From the NCBI GenBank assembly GCA_021209875.1, contig JAGYVD010000001.1, forward strand, positions 6,262,001 to 6,326,000: a stretch of DNA of 64,000 nucleotides, written 5' to 3'. The DNA is from Rosellinia necatrix. Its lineage: Eukaryota; Ascomycota; Sordariomycetes; Xylariales; Xylariaceae. The notes under the pieces were generated by a model. It was given only the letters and a program-made list of their open reading frames with translations. It searched no databases and was not told the origin of the DNA. Of this stretch, positions 1-10,929 are shown one piece after another. Within the stretch, counting starts at the first letter, position 1, and every line of letters begins with the position of its first letter. The position numbers were made by a program, and so were the translations under genes.

Positions 1-1032
1 CGCCGACGGCGCTGCTGGGCTGGGCTGCTCTCGCTCTATGCCTATCAAATAGTCTCGTACCCGGGGGTCGACATGCTTTTCCTAACAAATGTCACTGCAG
101 CTATGCCTGCGGATGTCAATGACGTCGATATACGCGAAGACTCGATATTGCCGCCTTCTCGGCGACCGACTCAGATGTCCGTGATGATATTTAAGATTCG
201 CCTCTTCAAGCTGTCTACTAGGATATGCCGCCACCTGAAGGGGCCGGACAAGTTTGACGAGAAGACACGGGATCTGTTCGACGCTGAGATCGCCGAGGAA
301 CAGCGCCAATGGAACGCCACGTTCCCTATCGGCGATGACGACGTGCCTAGCCTCCTGGATTTCTCGAGCTTCGCTCATTGGACTCTACAATTCCACGGCC
401 ACCACCTCTACCTCCTAATCCACCAGCCATTCTGTCGCCCGCGTTCCAACTCGACCTGCTTCCGCCAGCAGTCCCGGGCGAAATGCATCACGTCCGGCGC
501 GGCCCTCCTGGAACTCCATCGCCGGTTCTCCGAGGTCCCCCGACTCCGGCCCTGCCGCTGGACATTGCACGGGCTGCACGGGTTCTACGCCATCCACGGG
601 GCCATCGCATTGGCCTCGTGTCTCCTCGAGGAGGAGTCGCACATCTCCGACGCGCTGCAGTACCGCGACGCTTTCATCGCGGCGGTCAACCGTGTTGAGA
701 AGCTGCAGCACCGCAGCCCCATCTGCGTGAAGGCTTACCCCATTCTTTCCCAACTACAGTGCGTGCGAACTCGCCGCACAACATGACCGGCAATGTTTCG
801 ATCGCTAAGATATGCGCAGGACCCTCCTATTCCCCGAGCCATATAAGTGGACGAACCAGGCAAACTCTACGTTTCTGGAAACTTTCGATACCTGGGTTGA
901 CAACCTACAGTGGCTCAACCCAGACACTGTAGACTGGGTAAGTTACCAGCCTTAGTATACATGAGCGATTACGGCTATAATCTGATCATTGTCTAGAACG
1001 TCCTGGATGGTATACTGGGTGATAACGGCTGA
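1..1032 (+). CDS. Fungal-specific transcription factor, C-terminal part (5' end outside window)
   Basis: Coding is open from base 1, so the gene starts upstream. The exons I read are 1-758, 820-937 and 997-1032. Intron 759-819 has donor GTGCGT, branch GCTAAG and acceptor GCAG; intron 938-996 has GTAAGT and TCTAG. Both keep frame and the gene stops with TGA at 1030-1032. Residues near the window start (RRRCWAGLLSLY, then MPADVNDVDI) match the central Fungal_trans (fungal middle homology) region of Zn2Cys6 regulators, and the tail is hydrophobic and Trp-rich, as in their C-termini. The DNA-binding zinc cluster would lie before base 1 and cannot be seen. Family knowledge: a nuclear regulator, often of nearby catabolic or secondary-metabolite genes. 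Whether it controls the reductase/oxidase pair downstream is inference only. Confidence 0.85.
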
Positions 1033-1153
1033 CTATGCACCCACCGGAACCGGTCCCATTTCCTATTATTCCTCACGGCGAATACTTGCTAGCGCCGCCG
1101 GGTCGCTGGTTGGATACGGTAGACGGATAGATTGGAGTTTCCGACAAGGATTT

Positions 1154-1159
1154 AATAAA
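1154..1159 (+). terminator. Candidate polyadenylation signal AATAAA
   Basis: AATAAA lies about 120 bp after the stop of the transcription factor gene on the same strand. In an A+T-rich 3' flank this can occur by chance. Confidence 0.35.
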
Positions 1160-2627
1160 GCCTAATTATTAATGATATTATAAGGCACATTTGGTTTTTA
1201 TACGCAGTACTTACGTGCACAAAATGATTAAAAGCGAGGTCAAAGAGTGGATATGCCACTGTTCTGAACAAGCGTTGTTCAACTAGTCGCCAAAGCTGTG
1301 AGGTCTTAAGTCAGCCCCGAAGGGTGTTCGTGATTTCAATCTCTGAATTCACACCTGCCATTTGCATCTCCAAGTTAGACAACCATAACCCTCGTCGTTT
1401 TATCAAGATGCCTGTACTGGCATGTTATGCCACATTAGCTGCTAGTGAATTTCACTGCAGCTAACCTCATCAGGCTGGGCCTCAAAATACCCTCAAATAC
1501 CTATAAACTCCTCTTCTGTGGAAGTACTTTTGAGCACACTAAGATAGATAGTACCTTCTTCAGCGTATTTGACAGTGAAGTAACAGAATCTTTACACCAC
1601 ACTTAACCCATTTTAAGCCTGTCAATGCGACCGACCTTTAGAGGGCTGGAAACACCGGTCCTGCGTGTCGGAAGTGCCAGGGGGCATGTATCAAGTGATT
1701 CAACCGAAAGTGATGATGACAGACCAAACCAATAGGGTTTAGCTGTTGTAGAATCCGCTCACTAGCTACTATGGATTTAGCCAAGCCGGTTATGTTAGTG
1801 TGGAATACACTAAAGTCGGTAACTAGTGTATATCGAACCGTCGCGGAATAGACCTGCACATAGATTATCTAGGTATTGTGTCAGCAAGGTAACTATGTAT
1901 GAGATAGCATCAAGAGGTAATGAACGAGTTACTACATTATACATATTATGACCTGTCTAAATATAGTTATTAGATTCATTTCCTTGTCCCATATGTAGGG
2001 TACTTTACAATGTTACCAATGCCAAGGCTACCAAAGAAAATCATTATCAAGCTGATAACCTCACTATTCACAGCCACTAATAAACTATCATCGCCCTTAC
2101 ACTAAATGGCATCTGCGCAGGTAACCAGAGTGAGGTTTCCTGGGAGACGATCAACCAATAAAAAATAGATATACATCAGACACAGACGCAATGAATTTTT
2201 TAATTTTCTTTTTTTACATGTCGCAAACCTCTGTTGTCATGACTATGGAATGTTATCTATGCTTCTACCCCTGAAGCCGAACCAAGCTGAAGACGCCAGC
2301 CATCAAAATAACTGTGCGCAATCACTCTAATTACTGTCCCTTACTTCGACGACGCAAAATAACAGCTGACGAATATTTCGTTACGAGCGAGAAAACAGGG
2401 TAACAATAATTGTACACAATGTGCAGGAGCAAGTAAAGCATAGCAAGGCGCTAAAACATAAAGTAATAATAAATTAGCCACTTAACTAGTTATTCAGTCA
2501 CAAAAAGGTGTGGCTAAGTTTAAAATTGGGTGTGTCTCAACCTTGGAACTCTTAGCCGGCCAACACTGCAATAGGAGAGATGGCTGTGGATCATAGCGCG
2601 CGAGGCCCGTGGGCCGCGCCTCGAGCA
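1160..2627. other. Intergenic, no gene seen
   Basis: Ordinary-composition DNA with many stops in all frames. The longest frame (1638-1859, minus) has no recognisable motif, TATA box or splice context. A GC-rich patch with the palindrome GGCCC-GT-GGGCC at 2604-2615 lies just before the next gene's promoter. Confidence 0.6.
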
Positions 2628-2636
2628 GATATAATA
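2628..2636 (+). promoter_or_regulatory. Candidate TATA element of the membrane-protein gene
   Basis: The sequence GATATAATA lies about 140 bp upstream of the chosen ATG at 2775, directly after a GC-rich palindromic patch. It is a weak TATA match supported only by position. Confidence 0.3.
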
Positions 2637-2774
2637 AGCTGAGTGGCTTTCCATCGTGCTCGGAAAAGGAGCATTCTTACCTATTTCCTCGTATTGCCGT
2701 ATAATACGCAGCGAAGCCCTCTGCTCCCAGAAGTGACATCATCGCTTGACACCTCGGCCTTCTCCCAAACAGTC

Positions 2775-3844
2775 ATGAGTGGCAGCCCCGGCGGAGGGCT
2801 GCCATCATGTCTTGAAGAGAATCTGGGGGGAGGGTTCTTCGTCCCACAAGGTGCAGTAATTTATCATGTCGGTGACACGATTCCTTTCAGTGTGAGTAGC
2901 GTTTCAGATAACATTACTTTCTCCAGTACATACCTGGCCTGTCATAGTTCTTAAACTCCTTTAAATGGCGCCTTGCTGATGATCGACGCTGAAGTGGTAC
3001 GGTGGCGTGATAATACCAACCGCCAATACAAGGGACATTACGATTGAGCTCGCACTTGATTGGAAGATCGGCGTAAGATACTTTTCGGAAACAATAGGTA
3101 GGTTGTTGTATGTACATTTTCGGGTTGGGTTAACAATCGTTTTGACCAGTAAATGGAACCAATATCACTTATGAACAAGAACCAGGCGACCACGGTGAGA
3201 GTTGGGACGTTATACCTGTATGCAACATCACGCAATTTAGTTATAACTGGACCATTCCGACGAGTTTTAACACGACAACTGACGGTAGATATACCGCGTA
3301 TGCACGGAACGTGACTGGAGACGACTTATGGAACATGGCCATGAGCCAGCCGTTCGTCATCCAGCCCGCCGTCCCCAGCGCCAGCATGACACCAACCAGC
3401 ACAACGTCAACGGCGCCGACTGGCCCAACGTCGACTCCGCCCACAAGCTCAATCCCGGCCCCCACCCGATCAGGGGGGCTCGGGCTTGCATCCAAGATCG
3501 GCATAGGCGTCGCGGTTCCGATCGGCGGCGTTCTGATTGGCCTGGTCGGCTGGTGGGCTGGGCGCCACCGCAAGGGGGGGGCTCGCCGCGACGTCGCCGT
3601 CGCTTCCGCCGAGCGCTGGGAGAAGCCCGAACTGCACGCTTGCTCCAAGCCCCCGGCCGAAATCGGTAGTGCCAATATTGCAGAGATGGATGCCAGGGGC
3701 CGGGGGTGCGGCCCAGACCATCTGAATCTGCACCAGCAGCAGAAACCGCAAGAGCTGGGTGATACTGATATGGTGATCCAACGCTATTCCGAGGTAGAGG
3801 GAAACCCAGGTGCCAATGCTAGAAGCTGGGCTGGGGGGCTGTAA
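2775..3844 (+). CDS. Single-pass membrane protein with glycosylated Ser/Thr-rich ectodomain
   Basis: Model: exons 2775-2891, 2995-3097 and 3150-3844, giving about 304 residues. Intron 2892-2994 has GTGAGT and GAAG with a CTGAT branch; intron 3098-3149 has GTAGGT and CCAG. The ectodomain (about residues 1-145) has five N-glycosylation sequons between residues 78 and 129. A Pro/Ser/Thr-rich stalk (about 145-182) leads to a hydrophobic helix at about 189-210, preceded by SKIGIGVAVPIGG and followed by the basic stop-transfer GRHRK. The tail is about 90 residues and probably cytosolic. This layout is common in uncharacterised fungal plasma-membrane or wall-sensor-like proteins. No N-terminal signal peptide is visible, so either an upstream exon is missing or the helix itself acts as signal anchor. 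The first intron is the least certain part. No function is assigned. Confidence 0.65.
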
Positions 3845-4799
3845 TTAGAGGATGGAAATCTAGTGTATATTATATAATAGCTTCATGGGTGCTTGCCACC
3901 ATCTCAATATCTTAGAGCTCTGAAAATAGCTCCGGTTTTGCATATGGAGAGAACGTCTCCTAGATAATCGCTGGTTATTCAGTTTATACAATGTCCCTGT
4001 CTTTGGCATCAGAATCTACTCTGGGGTTTACACCCGCGACTATATTGACTATATATAATATTTGTGCCTCAATGTTCACCCCATATCGTGTCACCCTTGA
4101 CATAATGAGCTCGAAACGTGATTTCATCCCGTAGACACGACTTTGTAAGTCTTCTATGCCCACTCCATGAGTGCCGGCCTTGAAAAGTTCTACTGCAGTC
4201 TATTACAGGTACCCATTTACTCAAGAATCATCCAAGCTTGTGCTCAACGGCTTTCCCGTCTGCTAATTTTATCCGAACTATATCCTGCAAGTTTACACTC
4301 GAAACACTCAGCGTAGTTCTATCAGATTCCAGTAGAGGGGATTCCAGCGGTACTAAACGAGTTGTAAGAAGAAGTCCACTGTATTTCCAACCCATAAACA
4401 GCAAAGAAAGCTGTAATAGATTGAATGTCTAAGGCGGAGTCTAGTCACAATAGTAGTGGTTGGGTCGCAGGTTGATCTAGTATAGGGGTAGGGCTGAGTT
4501 ATATTGATTTATAGGCTCACTATCTAAAGTTGAAAAGCGTCAGCCATTTACACACAAATATTAGAGCTATACTGTAGGGTAGCTGGTGCCATGCTATCTG
4601 ACCTTTACACTTCCTAGGCTTACTAGATCTGACTGGTTTTAAAAAAGCCGATATCGAGAGGCCAACAACAATGTTTTAATGAAAAATCACTGTGACTTTA
4701 TATTGTTGTAGACCTTGCCGAGCGTGTATTTTTATATTTCTTCAATCATTTTTCATTTATCAATCTGTACAGATACTTGAAGCTAATAGACTGAATCGA
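3845..4799. other. Intergenic, no gene seen
   Basis: A+T-moderate spacer between the membrane-protein gene (plus) and the reductase gene (minus), which converge here. Short open frames at 4238-4432 and 4692-4940 show no motif, and the second overlaps the 3' end of the reductase gene. Confidence 0.6.
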
Positions 4800-6140
4800 T
4801 TATATCAGGGCATTGGCACTCGCAACCTTCATTGTAGGCAGTGCTCCGAAAATAGCTGTCTCCTGATACGTCTCGAAAAGGCTCTCCAAAGTGTCAACAA
4901 AGCCGGAGAATCCCATGATCCTAGATTTATTCATGGATAAGTTAGCCCGCCTGGCGTAATCAAACTCGGAAATAAGAGTCTTCATAGCTGGGTCTTCAAA
5001 GACGTTGACCTTAACCTGGCCGTTGGATTTCGCCATGATTTCCTCCCACGCAACCTTGTTTTCGGGCTGCTGGAACCAGTCGGCCAATCGAAATGTCGAC
5101 TTCAGGACCGCGGGTGGCCCGTAGCCCAGCGGCGCCTCTTTCCCCCCCGCAAAACTCTGAATATGGTATTTCGACTCCTCAAGGTCTGGGTTCCGGACGC
5201 CCTCCTCTACGCCGTACCAGCGCGCGAGTTCCGCAAAGAAACGATCATAGCTGACCGACCCGCCATCCTGGGCGTTGAAGGCTTCGTTTCTGCACCGATC
5301 CTCCAGCACGGCCCACTCGGTCAGATATGCCGTCATCCGGGCGGTCGAGTGGGAATACTCAAATTGCCATGATTCAAAATTCCCGCCAAAATACAGTGGC
5401 TCCCCCTTTTGCGCTTGGACGGCCGCGTAGACGGCGAAAGGGTAAAAGGCATTGAGCTGAGCACGTTGTGCGACGCCGATGATGCCTACCGGGCGAAAAA
5501 CGTTCCATCCCGTCTTAGGATGTTTCTGGCAATATTTAAAGAGCAGGTCCTCTTGCCCGTAGTAGAAGTTTGGCCCCAGGTGCCGAGGCTGCGGATCGGA
5601 TTCGACAAACGGCGTACGAGTGCGACCAATGTGAAGTCCGTAATTCTTGCCTCCCGTCTGTAAGGCTATGCGTTTAGGCTCAATCGTAGCCATTTCTAGC
5701 CCCTGAAGGAAGTTCTTGAACATGGGGACGTTTAGTTTGACGAGTGCTTCTGCTACCCCGACACTCATACCGGAATCGCTGGTATGTGCTGGCTCCAAGT
5801 ACGAATAGAAGAAGACGTAATCTGCTTGAACATTGGCTTCTAGCAGGGTTTTGGCAATCTTTTCGCCTGGTGAGGAGAGATCGATTCGAATTTGCTTGAT
5901 GTGAGAATGCCGTTCAGGTGGGATAAGCGACATTTGCTCAGCTGATAACGGACTCCGGGATAACGTGTAGATGCGGCGCCATCGCTCGGGTGCATCGAGG
6001 AGGGCCCGTAGTGTGGCGAACCCAGATATGCCATTCGCACCACATATGATGGCACTCAGGTCCTTGATAGATGGGTCGAAGTCAGGAATGTTGCGGTAGA
6101 TACCGCATTGGCGGACGGGATACTCTGCGGAGCTCTTCAT
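4800..6140 (-). CDS. PRISE-like short-chain reductase (progesterone 5-beta-reductase/iridoid synthase-like SDR)
   Basis: Intronless, 446 residues. The N-terminal Rossmann fold carries the nucleotide-binding motif GANGISG (34-40) and LSRSP (60-64). The PRISE catalytic pair is present: a Lys in TGGKNYG (K165) and a Tyr in NFYYGQED (Y193). In characterised plant enzymes these positions belong to TGxKHY and NFYY; the histidine of KHY is Asn here. Family knowledge: NAD(P)H-dependent 1,4-reduction of enones, cytosolic, and in fungi often within secondary-metabolite or detoxification loci. The start is the first ATG after a good TATA box. The gene is followed in tandem on the same strand by an FAD oxidase about 0.9 kb upstream, so a joint pathway is plausible but inferred. 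The substrate is unknown. Confidence 0.88.
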   Translation of the reverse strand: MKSSAEYPVRQCGIYRNIPDFDPSIKDLSAIICGANGISGFATLRALLDAPERWRRIYTLSRSPLSAEQMSLIPPERHSHIKQIRIDLSSPGEKIAKTLLEANVQADYVFFYSYLEPAHTSDSGMSVGVAEALVKLNVPMFKNFLQGLEMATIEPKRIALQTGGKNYGLHIGRTRTPFVESDPQPRHLGPNFYYGQEDLLFKYCQKHPKTGWNVFRPVGIIGVAQRAQLNAFYPFAVYAAVQAQKGEPLYFGGNFESWQFEYSHSTARMTAYLTEWAVLEDRCRNEAFNAQDGGSVSYDRFFAELARWYGVEEGVRNPDLEESKYHIQSFAGGKEAPLGYGPPAVLKSTFRLADWFQQPENKVAWEEIMAKSNGQVKVNVFEDPAMKTLISEFDYARRANLSMNKSRIMGFSGFVDTLESLFETYQETAIFGALPTMKVASANALI

Positions 6141-6240
6141 TGTAAATAGTTCTGTTTCAGTCTATGGCGGGATATATGATGATGGGAGGCCAGCGTAAAG
6201 AGTGTGTTTGTAGTGCTAAGACTGAAGTCTAAGAGGGACA

Positions 6241-6250
6241 TTATATAAAT
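6241..6250 (-). promoter_or_regulatory. TATA box of the PRISE-like reductase gene
   Basis: Reads ATTTATATAA on the minus strand, about 100 bp before the ATG at 6140, the usual spacing in filamentous fungi. Confidence 0.55.
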
Positions 6251-7049
6251 GCACAACACTGGGTCACTGTGCTAGAATGGTCGATTTCAGTGGATGAGAA
6301 ATCCCAAGATTGACGGATAACAGTATATCCTTTACAGGTAATAGACTCTCTAGGACCGGCGTTTCGCGCGCCGATCTGTTATAATGCTCGCTGCATCTCG
6401 CGGCGCGACATCTGGTTTAAAGCGCGAATTTCAATCTGCATATGTGGAATTCGGAACTTGGCGCGGAATTATTACCAATGGCCCGGCAATCAATTGTTTT
6501 GGCCAAGCCAAGCCAAGCCTCAGCATCAACTTCAGATTTGGTGAGCCGAGCAGGCATATGGAATACACTGACCTAAACAGAAAGAATTGGGAAGTTATAG
6601 ACGATATTGCTTAATTCTATAAAACAATGCCATGAAACAGTACTTCTTCTTTGACGCACAAGAAATTTCTCTAGCAAGGTTGGCCAGAGCCACTAGGAGG
6701 TATACCTTGAGTCGTCATTAACCACCTGACCTCTCGATGTCGCTATTGCACTTTACGAGTATGAATTTATTATAGCGTAGAAATCATTTTCAATCAAATC
6801 TAGTAATGATTATATTCACAACTAGATTTGAATTTTATCGCATTAGTGTTTTATGAAGTCGCCCGTTATGCGGGGTGAGATTTTCAGTTCTTAAACCCTC
6901 CAGTCCTATGTGCTTTCTACCAACTACATTTTATCTGTCTGCAAGTGGTTATAAACGTAGTAGAAGTAGGCGCACGCATCTTTTGGTTGCTGCTGATAGA
7001 AATTCCTTCAAGGTTGGGTAACCGGGTGTCCCGGAATTCATTTAATAAA
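6251..7049. other. Spacer between the reductase and oxidase genes
   Basis: Holds the upstream region of the reductase and the 3' flank of the oxidase. Frames at 6384-6614 and 6945-7211 (plus) lack motifs, and the latter runs antisense into the oxidase. No further feature seen. Confidence 0.55.
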
Positions 7050-8769
7050 TTAGATAGAGAGCTTGAATCCACCCCAGTTCAAGCGAGAGAAAACTCCGAG
7101 AGGATCATAAGCTGCCCTAACATCTCTCATTCTCCGCACATTTTCCAGGGGAAACCCGGGAAATGGATCCTGTGTCTCAGAAGTATCTCCCATGTAAATA
7201 AACTCGGATGAAATACCAAGGTCTTTATTGATGGAATGCCAGTAGTTGACAAACGAGTTAGCCCAGTTGCTCATGCGTAAATCATCTTCGGCATTGGCCC
7301 AACCGGTAGATAGTTGCCAAACTGCACCTAAGTTAGTTTTGTAACATGGCGTGGCTTCCTTTCGGCTGACGGGTAAGGAATGGGGCCACTTACGTATATA
7401 CGATTGGTCATCAGATAGACCCCAAACGTTGCCAACGCCATTCGTGTTGGCCGGAGTCGCGGAACTGGCGAACATCGGATTTAAAACAAATGTCGGGTAG
7501 AGACCCTCGACATCACTGATCTTGTCTACTGCCTCTTTCCAAGCGTTGTATATCGCGTAAAGCTGGGTGGCATCGGGTTTCATGGTCTTGTGGACGAATT
7601 GGACACTATTGTATACACGATTAGGTCCGCGAACGCTTAGCAAAATGGGATAAATCGAGCGCATTATTTACCGGAAGAGTTGGTTCGGGCTCTCCAATGG
7701 GGAATGCCACTCAGCAGGTGATATGATCCTGTTAATGGCCATTTCGGACGGGATAGCCGAGAAATTGGCAAATCGAGAAGGCGGTGAAATAGCGCTATCC
7801 TCAACACCTAGTAAGGAAGCAGAGACGTCCTTCGTTGTAGCATTATATGTAATGCTAAGAACGCAGCCCGCTGCAACATCTGGGGGGTTGTTTTCGGCAA
7901 GATTGACAGTAGCAGTGATGAAATCCTCGGCACCAGACTCGTTAAAGTTCTGGATGGTGGTACTAACGAGCGGAATACTGTAAGCCTTCATTGTGAATTT
8001 GGTAACGATACCAAAGTTACTACCACCACCCTTCAGAGCCCAAAAGAGGTCGGGATTCGAGGTTGCGTTTGCAACAACTTGTGTCCCATTGCCGAGCACA
8101 ACGTCGTAGCTGATATGCTGGTCCATTGTCATTCCGTACTTGTTATTGAAATAGTGGAAGCCGCCAATCAGCGAAAGACCCGGTACCCCAATCGTCTTCA
8201 ATCGACCGCCGACAGCATATAGGCCGTAAGGCTCCAAGGCATTATAAACGTCAACCCATCGATTTCCTGGTCCTAGCTCGATTGTGGCATCGCCGGTAGC
8301 ATTGTCGCTGTTCACTTTGATATCCGTAAGACTATTAAGTCCAAGTAGGACACCACCGTTGATATTGTTTGATCCCGGATACTAGGGCCAGGAGAGTTAG
8401 CGAGGTGGCGCAATTTTGCCGCGTAGGATTCAAAAATACATTCATGTGGCCTCCACCTCGAATAGCGAATTGAGCGCCGCACGACGATATGATCGAAACG
8501 GCGTTGGCAACTTGGTCGGCATCAGCTGGGAGGAAAATGCAGCTTGGTGAAAGATCGGCTCTTATATCCCAATAATTGGTGATCTCGGTACTGTAATTTG
8601 CCGAGTCAACCCTCAATATTTCGCTGCCATACTGGGCCGTAAGTTCCGAACAGGCGCAAGAAGCGCCATCAGAAAGTGATACGATCGGGAGCTCTGAGAC
8701 AGCATAAGCTGCGCCAGCTAACACCCCAGCTGAAAGGCCGCGAAGGAGCAGGAACTTGGCCGAAGACAT
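7050..8769 (-). CDS. Berberine-bridge-like FAD-linked oxidase, secreted
   Basis: Four exons on the minus strand: 8769-8440, 8381-7672, 7605-7394 and 7327-7050 (1530 nt, 509 residues). The three introns (58, 66 and 66 nt) have GTATTT, GTAAAT and GTAAGT donors, GCTAAC/GCTAAG/ACTAAC branches and TAG ends, and all phases agree. Residues 1-23 form a signal peptide ending AYA. The FAD-binding PCMH-type domain has RGGGHMN, whose His108 is the expected covalent 8-alpha-histidyl flavin site, then LKGGGSNFGIVT. The C-terminal BBE domain ends YDPLGVFSRLNWGGF. The cysteine that makes the second flavin bond in bicovalent members is absent from the IGVPGLSLIGG region, so mono-covalent FAD is expected. Family reaction: oxidation of sugars, alcohols or alkaloid-like substrates, releasing H2O2. 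Substrate unknown. Confidence 0.93.
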
Positions 8770-8852
8770 CTTGGCTGAAGGTTGGCGAAGTTCCCAAGTA
8801 GTAGGAATGCGATGTTGATGGTAGTCGGTGCTCTAGGCGGAATCGCCCTGGG

Positions 8853-8860
8853 TTTATATA
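8853..8860 (-). promoter_or_regulatory. TATA box of the FAD oxidase gene
   Basis: TATATAAA on the minus strand, 84 bp before the ATG at 8769. Confidence 0.6.
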
Positions 8861-8964
8861 CTGCCGTTAAGGAGAGCATGACGGTGGCCTAGTCCCTTAA
8901 ATCTGGATCTATCCGCCAGGTATTTGGTATTTGTATTGGTGCTGGTATCAGGATATTCACTATA

Positions 8965-9165
8965 TCGTAGGCAACCGCTTTAATTTCGCCGTCTTGAAAA
9001 GAGCACAACGTAATCGTATCCGGTGGTCTCTATGCTCGAAGGGCCGTCAACTATGCTTAGCGAGAGGTAGGTGCACGATCATACATCGTAACCAAATCTG
9101 CTCTCAATATTTGGTGGGGATCAGGTCTTCCACAAACGAATCAAATTTAATCCCGAAGTTATGAA
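8965..9165 (+). pseudogene. Relic of a second FAD-linked oxidase (short N-terminal fragment)
   Basis: Broken reading frames give pieces resembling the conserved N-terminal part of FAD_binding_4 oxidases: a KEHNV-x-IV stretch near 8995-9030, then GARSY and SALNIW near 9072-9117, and KIKFNPEV-like residues after 9130. In intact relatives the order is FAKEHN, RLVV, G-x-RS and SLSIW. Stops and frame changes separate the pieces, and nothing of the C-terminal BBE domain follows. It is divergent to the intact oxidase gene immediately to its left, so it may be a decayed paralogue. The resemblance is short and judged by eye. Confidence 0.3.
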
Positions 9166-10019
9166 TATCTTCCAACAATGCCAGCTAGGATGCTTCGAAT
9201 GGACCCCTAGCTGATCTACACTAGCCGGGGCACGAGCAACTACCGTCGCATTGCATAAAGCGTGAATCCAAAAGACTGGGTCTCGGATCCTCCTCTGATT
9301 GCTCAGTTTAACTCGCGATGTCCGAAATTGGAAATAGCAGCACTGGCTGGCCGCGTCAGCAACGCTTACATCACATCTTTCAACCGCATGCACGATGTGA
9401 TTATATGAATATGTTTCTCCGTGTCTCTGCACAAAATTGGATTATAACTAGGACCGGGCCAAGCAAAGAGCCTCGCATTGGTTGTTCAAGATGGGAGCAG
9501 ATAAATGGTACGACGACGGATGTTTTCCGATGTTTTCGTGGGCTCTGTCTGGGCTTGACAGCTGGTCCATAAAAAGTGCCATGACCAAGTGTTGCAACTC
9601 AACTACGGATACTGCATTACCCAGATAGCGATGACCACAGCCTCTGAGGCGATGCACATTGATTAATTAATTAATTGATCAAGTTTAACGTTGGTACAGG
9701 GCGTTAATTACTACTTCGTATACCTTTGTGAAAGTTTGAAACATGGCAAGATTTATTTATAATTCCGCAGCGATTGAATAGCGATGTTGTAGATGGGATG
9801 GTTCTGCCTAGTGATTGACATGGAGTCCGTCCACCGCAGTAGGTAACCACCACACTGTGAGTCGTACCTCCCCTTACATAATATAAAATATAAATATAAT
9901 GCTAGATTATATTTAGATAAGTAAGCTTAATATTGTATTATTTAAGTTATGGGTAACTGGCTGGCCAACATGAATGCATGGCTGGCAATGTTATTATCTG
10001 CACACCTGTTGTTAAATAA
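9166..10019. other. Intergenic, no gene seen
   Basis: Mixed-composition DNA with frames broken on both strands. It contains a short AATT tandem (9663-9677) and an A+T-rich stretch around 9880-10050. No domain or splice-supported gene found. Confidence 0.5.
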
Positions 10020-10283
10020 CATATAATCATTAAATATAATAATAAACAAACCAGACAAAACGCGGTCAAGAGATGTTTCCCCACGAAGCAAGGCGCAGTA
10101 ACAAAACTTGCCTTCACGCTTGAAGACGACGACCTTCTCATCAAGCTGCACAAAGGGGAGCTATCATGGAAAGAGATCCATACTCAGTTTACAGAAGCCT
10201 TTCCACAGCAAGGGCAGAGTGTAGGGGCGCTGCAGATAAGATACCGTACGAAGCTGAAGGAGAGGCAATACGTCGATCTTTAG
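10020..10283 (+). pseudogene. Myb/SANT-like DNA-binding domain fragment
   Basis: One frame is open from after a TAA at 10017-10019 to TAG at 10281-10283 (87 codons) but has no ATG. From about 10101 it reads like the small fungal Myb-like domain: an acidic FTLEDDDLLIKL helix, LSWKEI with the conserved Trp, and a third helix GALQIRYRTKLKER. This organisation (acidic start, W-K-E-I, then ALQ-x-RY-x-TKLK) is common in fungal single-Myb proteins. The missing start means either an upstream exon or, more likely given the A+T-rich flank, a truncated copy. It overlaps the antisense tail of the minus-strand gene next to it, so only one of the two can be intact here. Confidence 0.55.
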
Positions 10284-10929
10284 GAAATCCTAGTCCGCTG
10301 GCTTCCGCCTGCCAATCGCGGAATTCTCTCCAATGAACCAATTGCTCCCGGAACACTTGCCATTTAGGCGGGTCCGCGTCGGGATAATCTAGCCATGGCC
10401 GTAACATGTCCTGGTGTGCTTCCGGGTCCTCAGCAACGTTATCGACGAGATCGATGGGATATAAGGGTCGGCCGCCGTCATTGGCAAGTTCATCGTAATC
10501 AGCCCTCTCATACACTTGCCGGGGAGTAGGCGGCCCAGAATCAGTACCAGAACATGGGCCACGCAGCGGTCGAGGTAAAGGTGCGAACGATGCGTCGCGA
10601 TCGGCGGGTATTTCTGACAATCGGGTGGTGGCTCGGTCAAGGTCGACGGCGCCGGACTGGGCCGCGTCGCTCGTGTTTTGGGTGCGATCTCTGTTCAGTC
10701 GTCAGGCGGAGAAGGACAAGGAGAAGGGACGGTAGAAGACAGGCAGGCCACTTGTTACCTGAGTCGCTGAATGAAACTCTCTGGCAGATTCTCGGGATCC
10801 TCGACGTTCGACGGTCGTTGCGCCGCCTTCGAGGCGGTGTTCTTCCAAGTGTTGGTCTAGCTCGACATCATTAAAAGCGACGAGGTCACGCGCGAACGTT
10901 TTTCGGGATTCGCGTTCGTAGGAGGCCAT
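10189..10929 (-). CDS. Uncharacterised protein, probably truncated at its C-terminus
   Basis: The start ATG at 10929 opens MASYERESRKTFARDLVAFN, acidic and helical. Reading must cross an intron because TGA occurs at 10704-10702. A donor GTAACA at 10758 and acceptor CAG ending 10657 keep the frame (102 nt); a nearer CAG at 10691 does not. The second exon has a basic-acidic helical run (RQVYERADYDEL, then WQVFREQLVHWREFRDWQ), a Trp/Phe spacing seen in many fungal hypothetical proteins. The last 30 or so residues are antisense to the Myb fragment, so the original C-terminus seems to have been lost at about 10284-10300. Family not recognised; no function proposed. Confidence 0.45.

Noticed and set aside
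73..753. Overlapping open frames on both strands within the first 0.8 kb
   Set aside because: Shadows of the transcription-factor exon. Only the frame open from base 1 has family motifs and splice-consistent continuation.
1638..1859. 73-codon minus-strand frame
   Set aside because: No motif, promoter or splice context; composition like the surrounding spacer.
3241..3781. Pro/Gly-rich frames antisense to the membrane-protein gene
   Set aside because: Produced by the GC-rich stalk and helix codons. The sense frame has sequons, a helix and a basic stop-transfer segment.
9121..9657. Several 60-100-codon frames on both strands
   Set aside because: No motif and no consistent splice signals; mutually overlapping.
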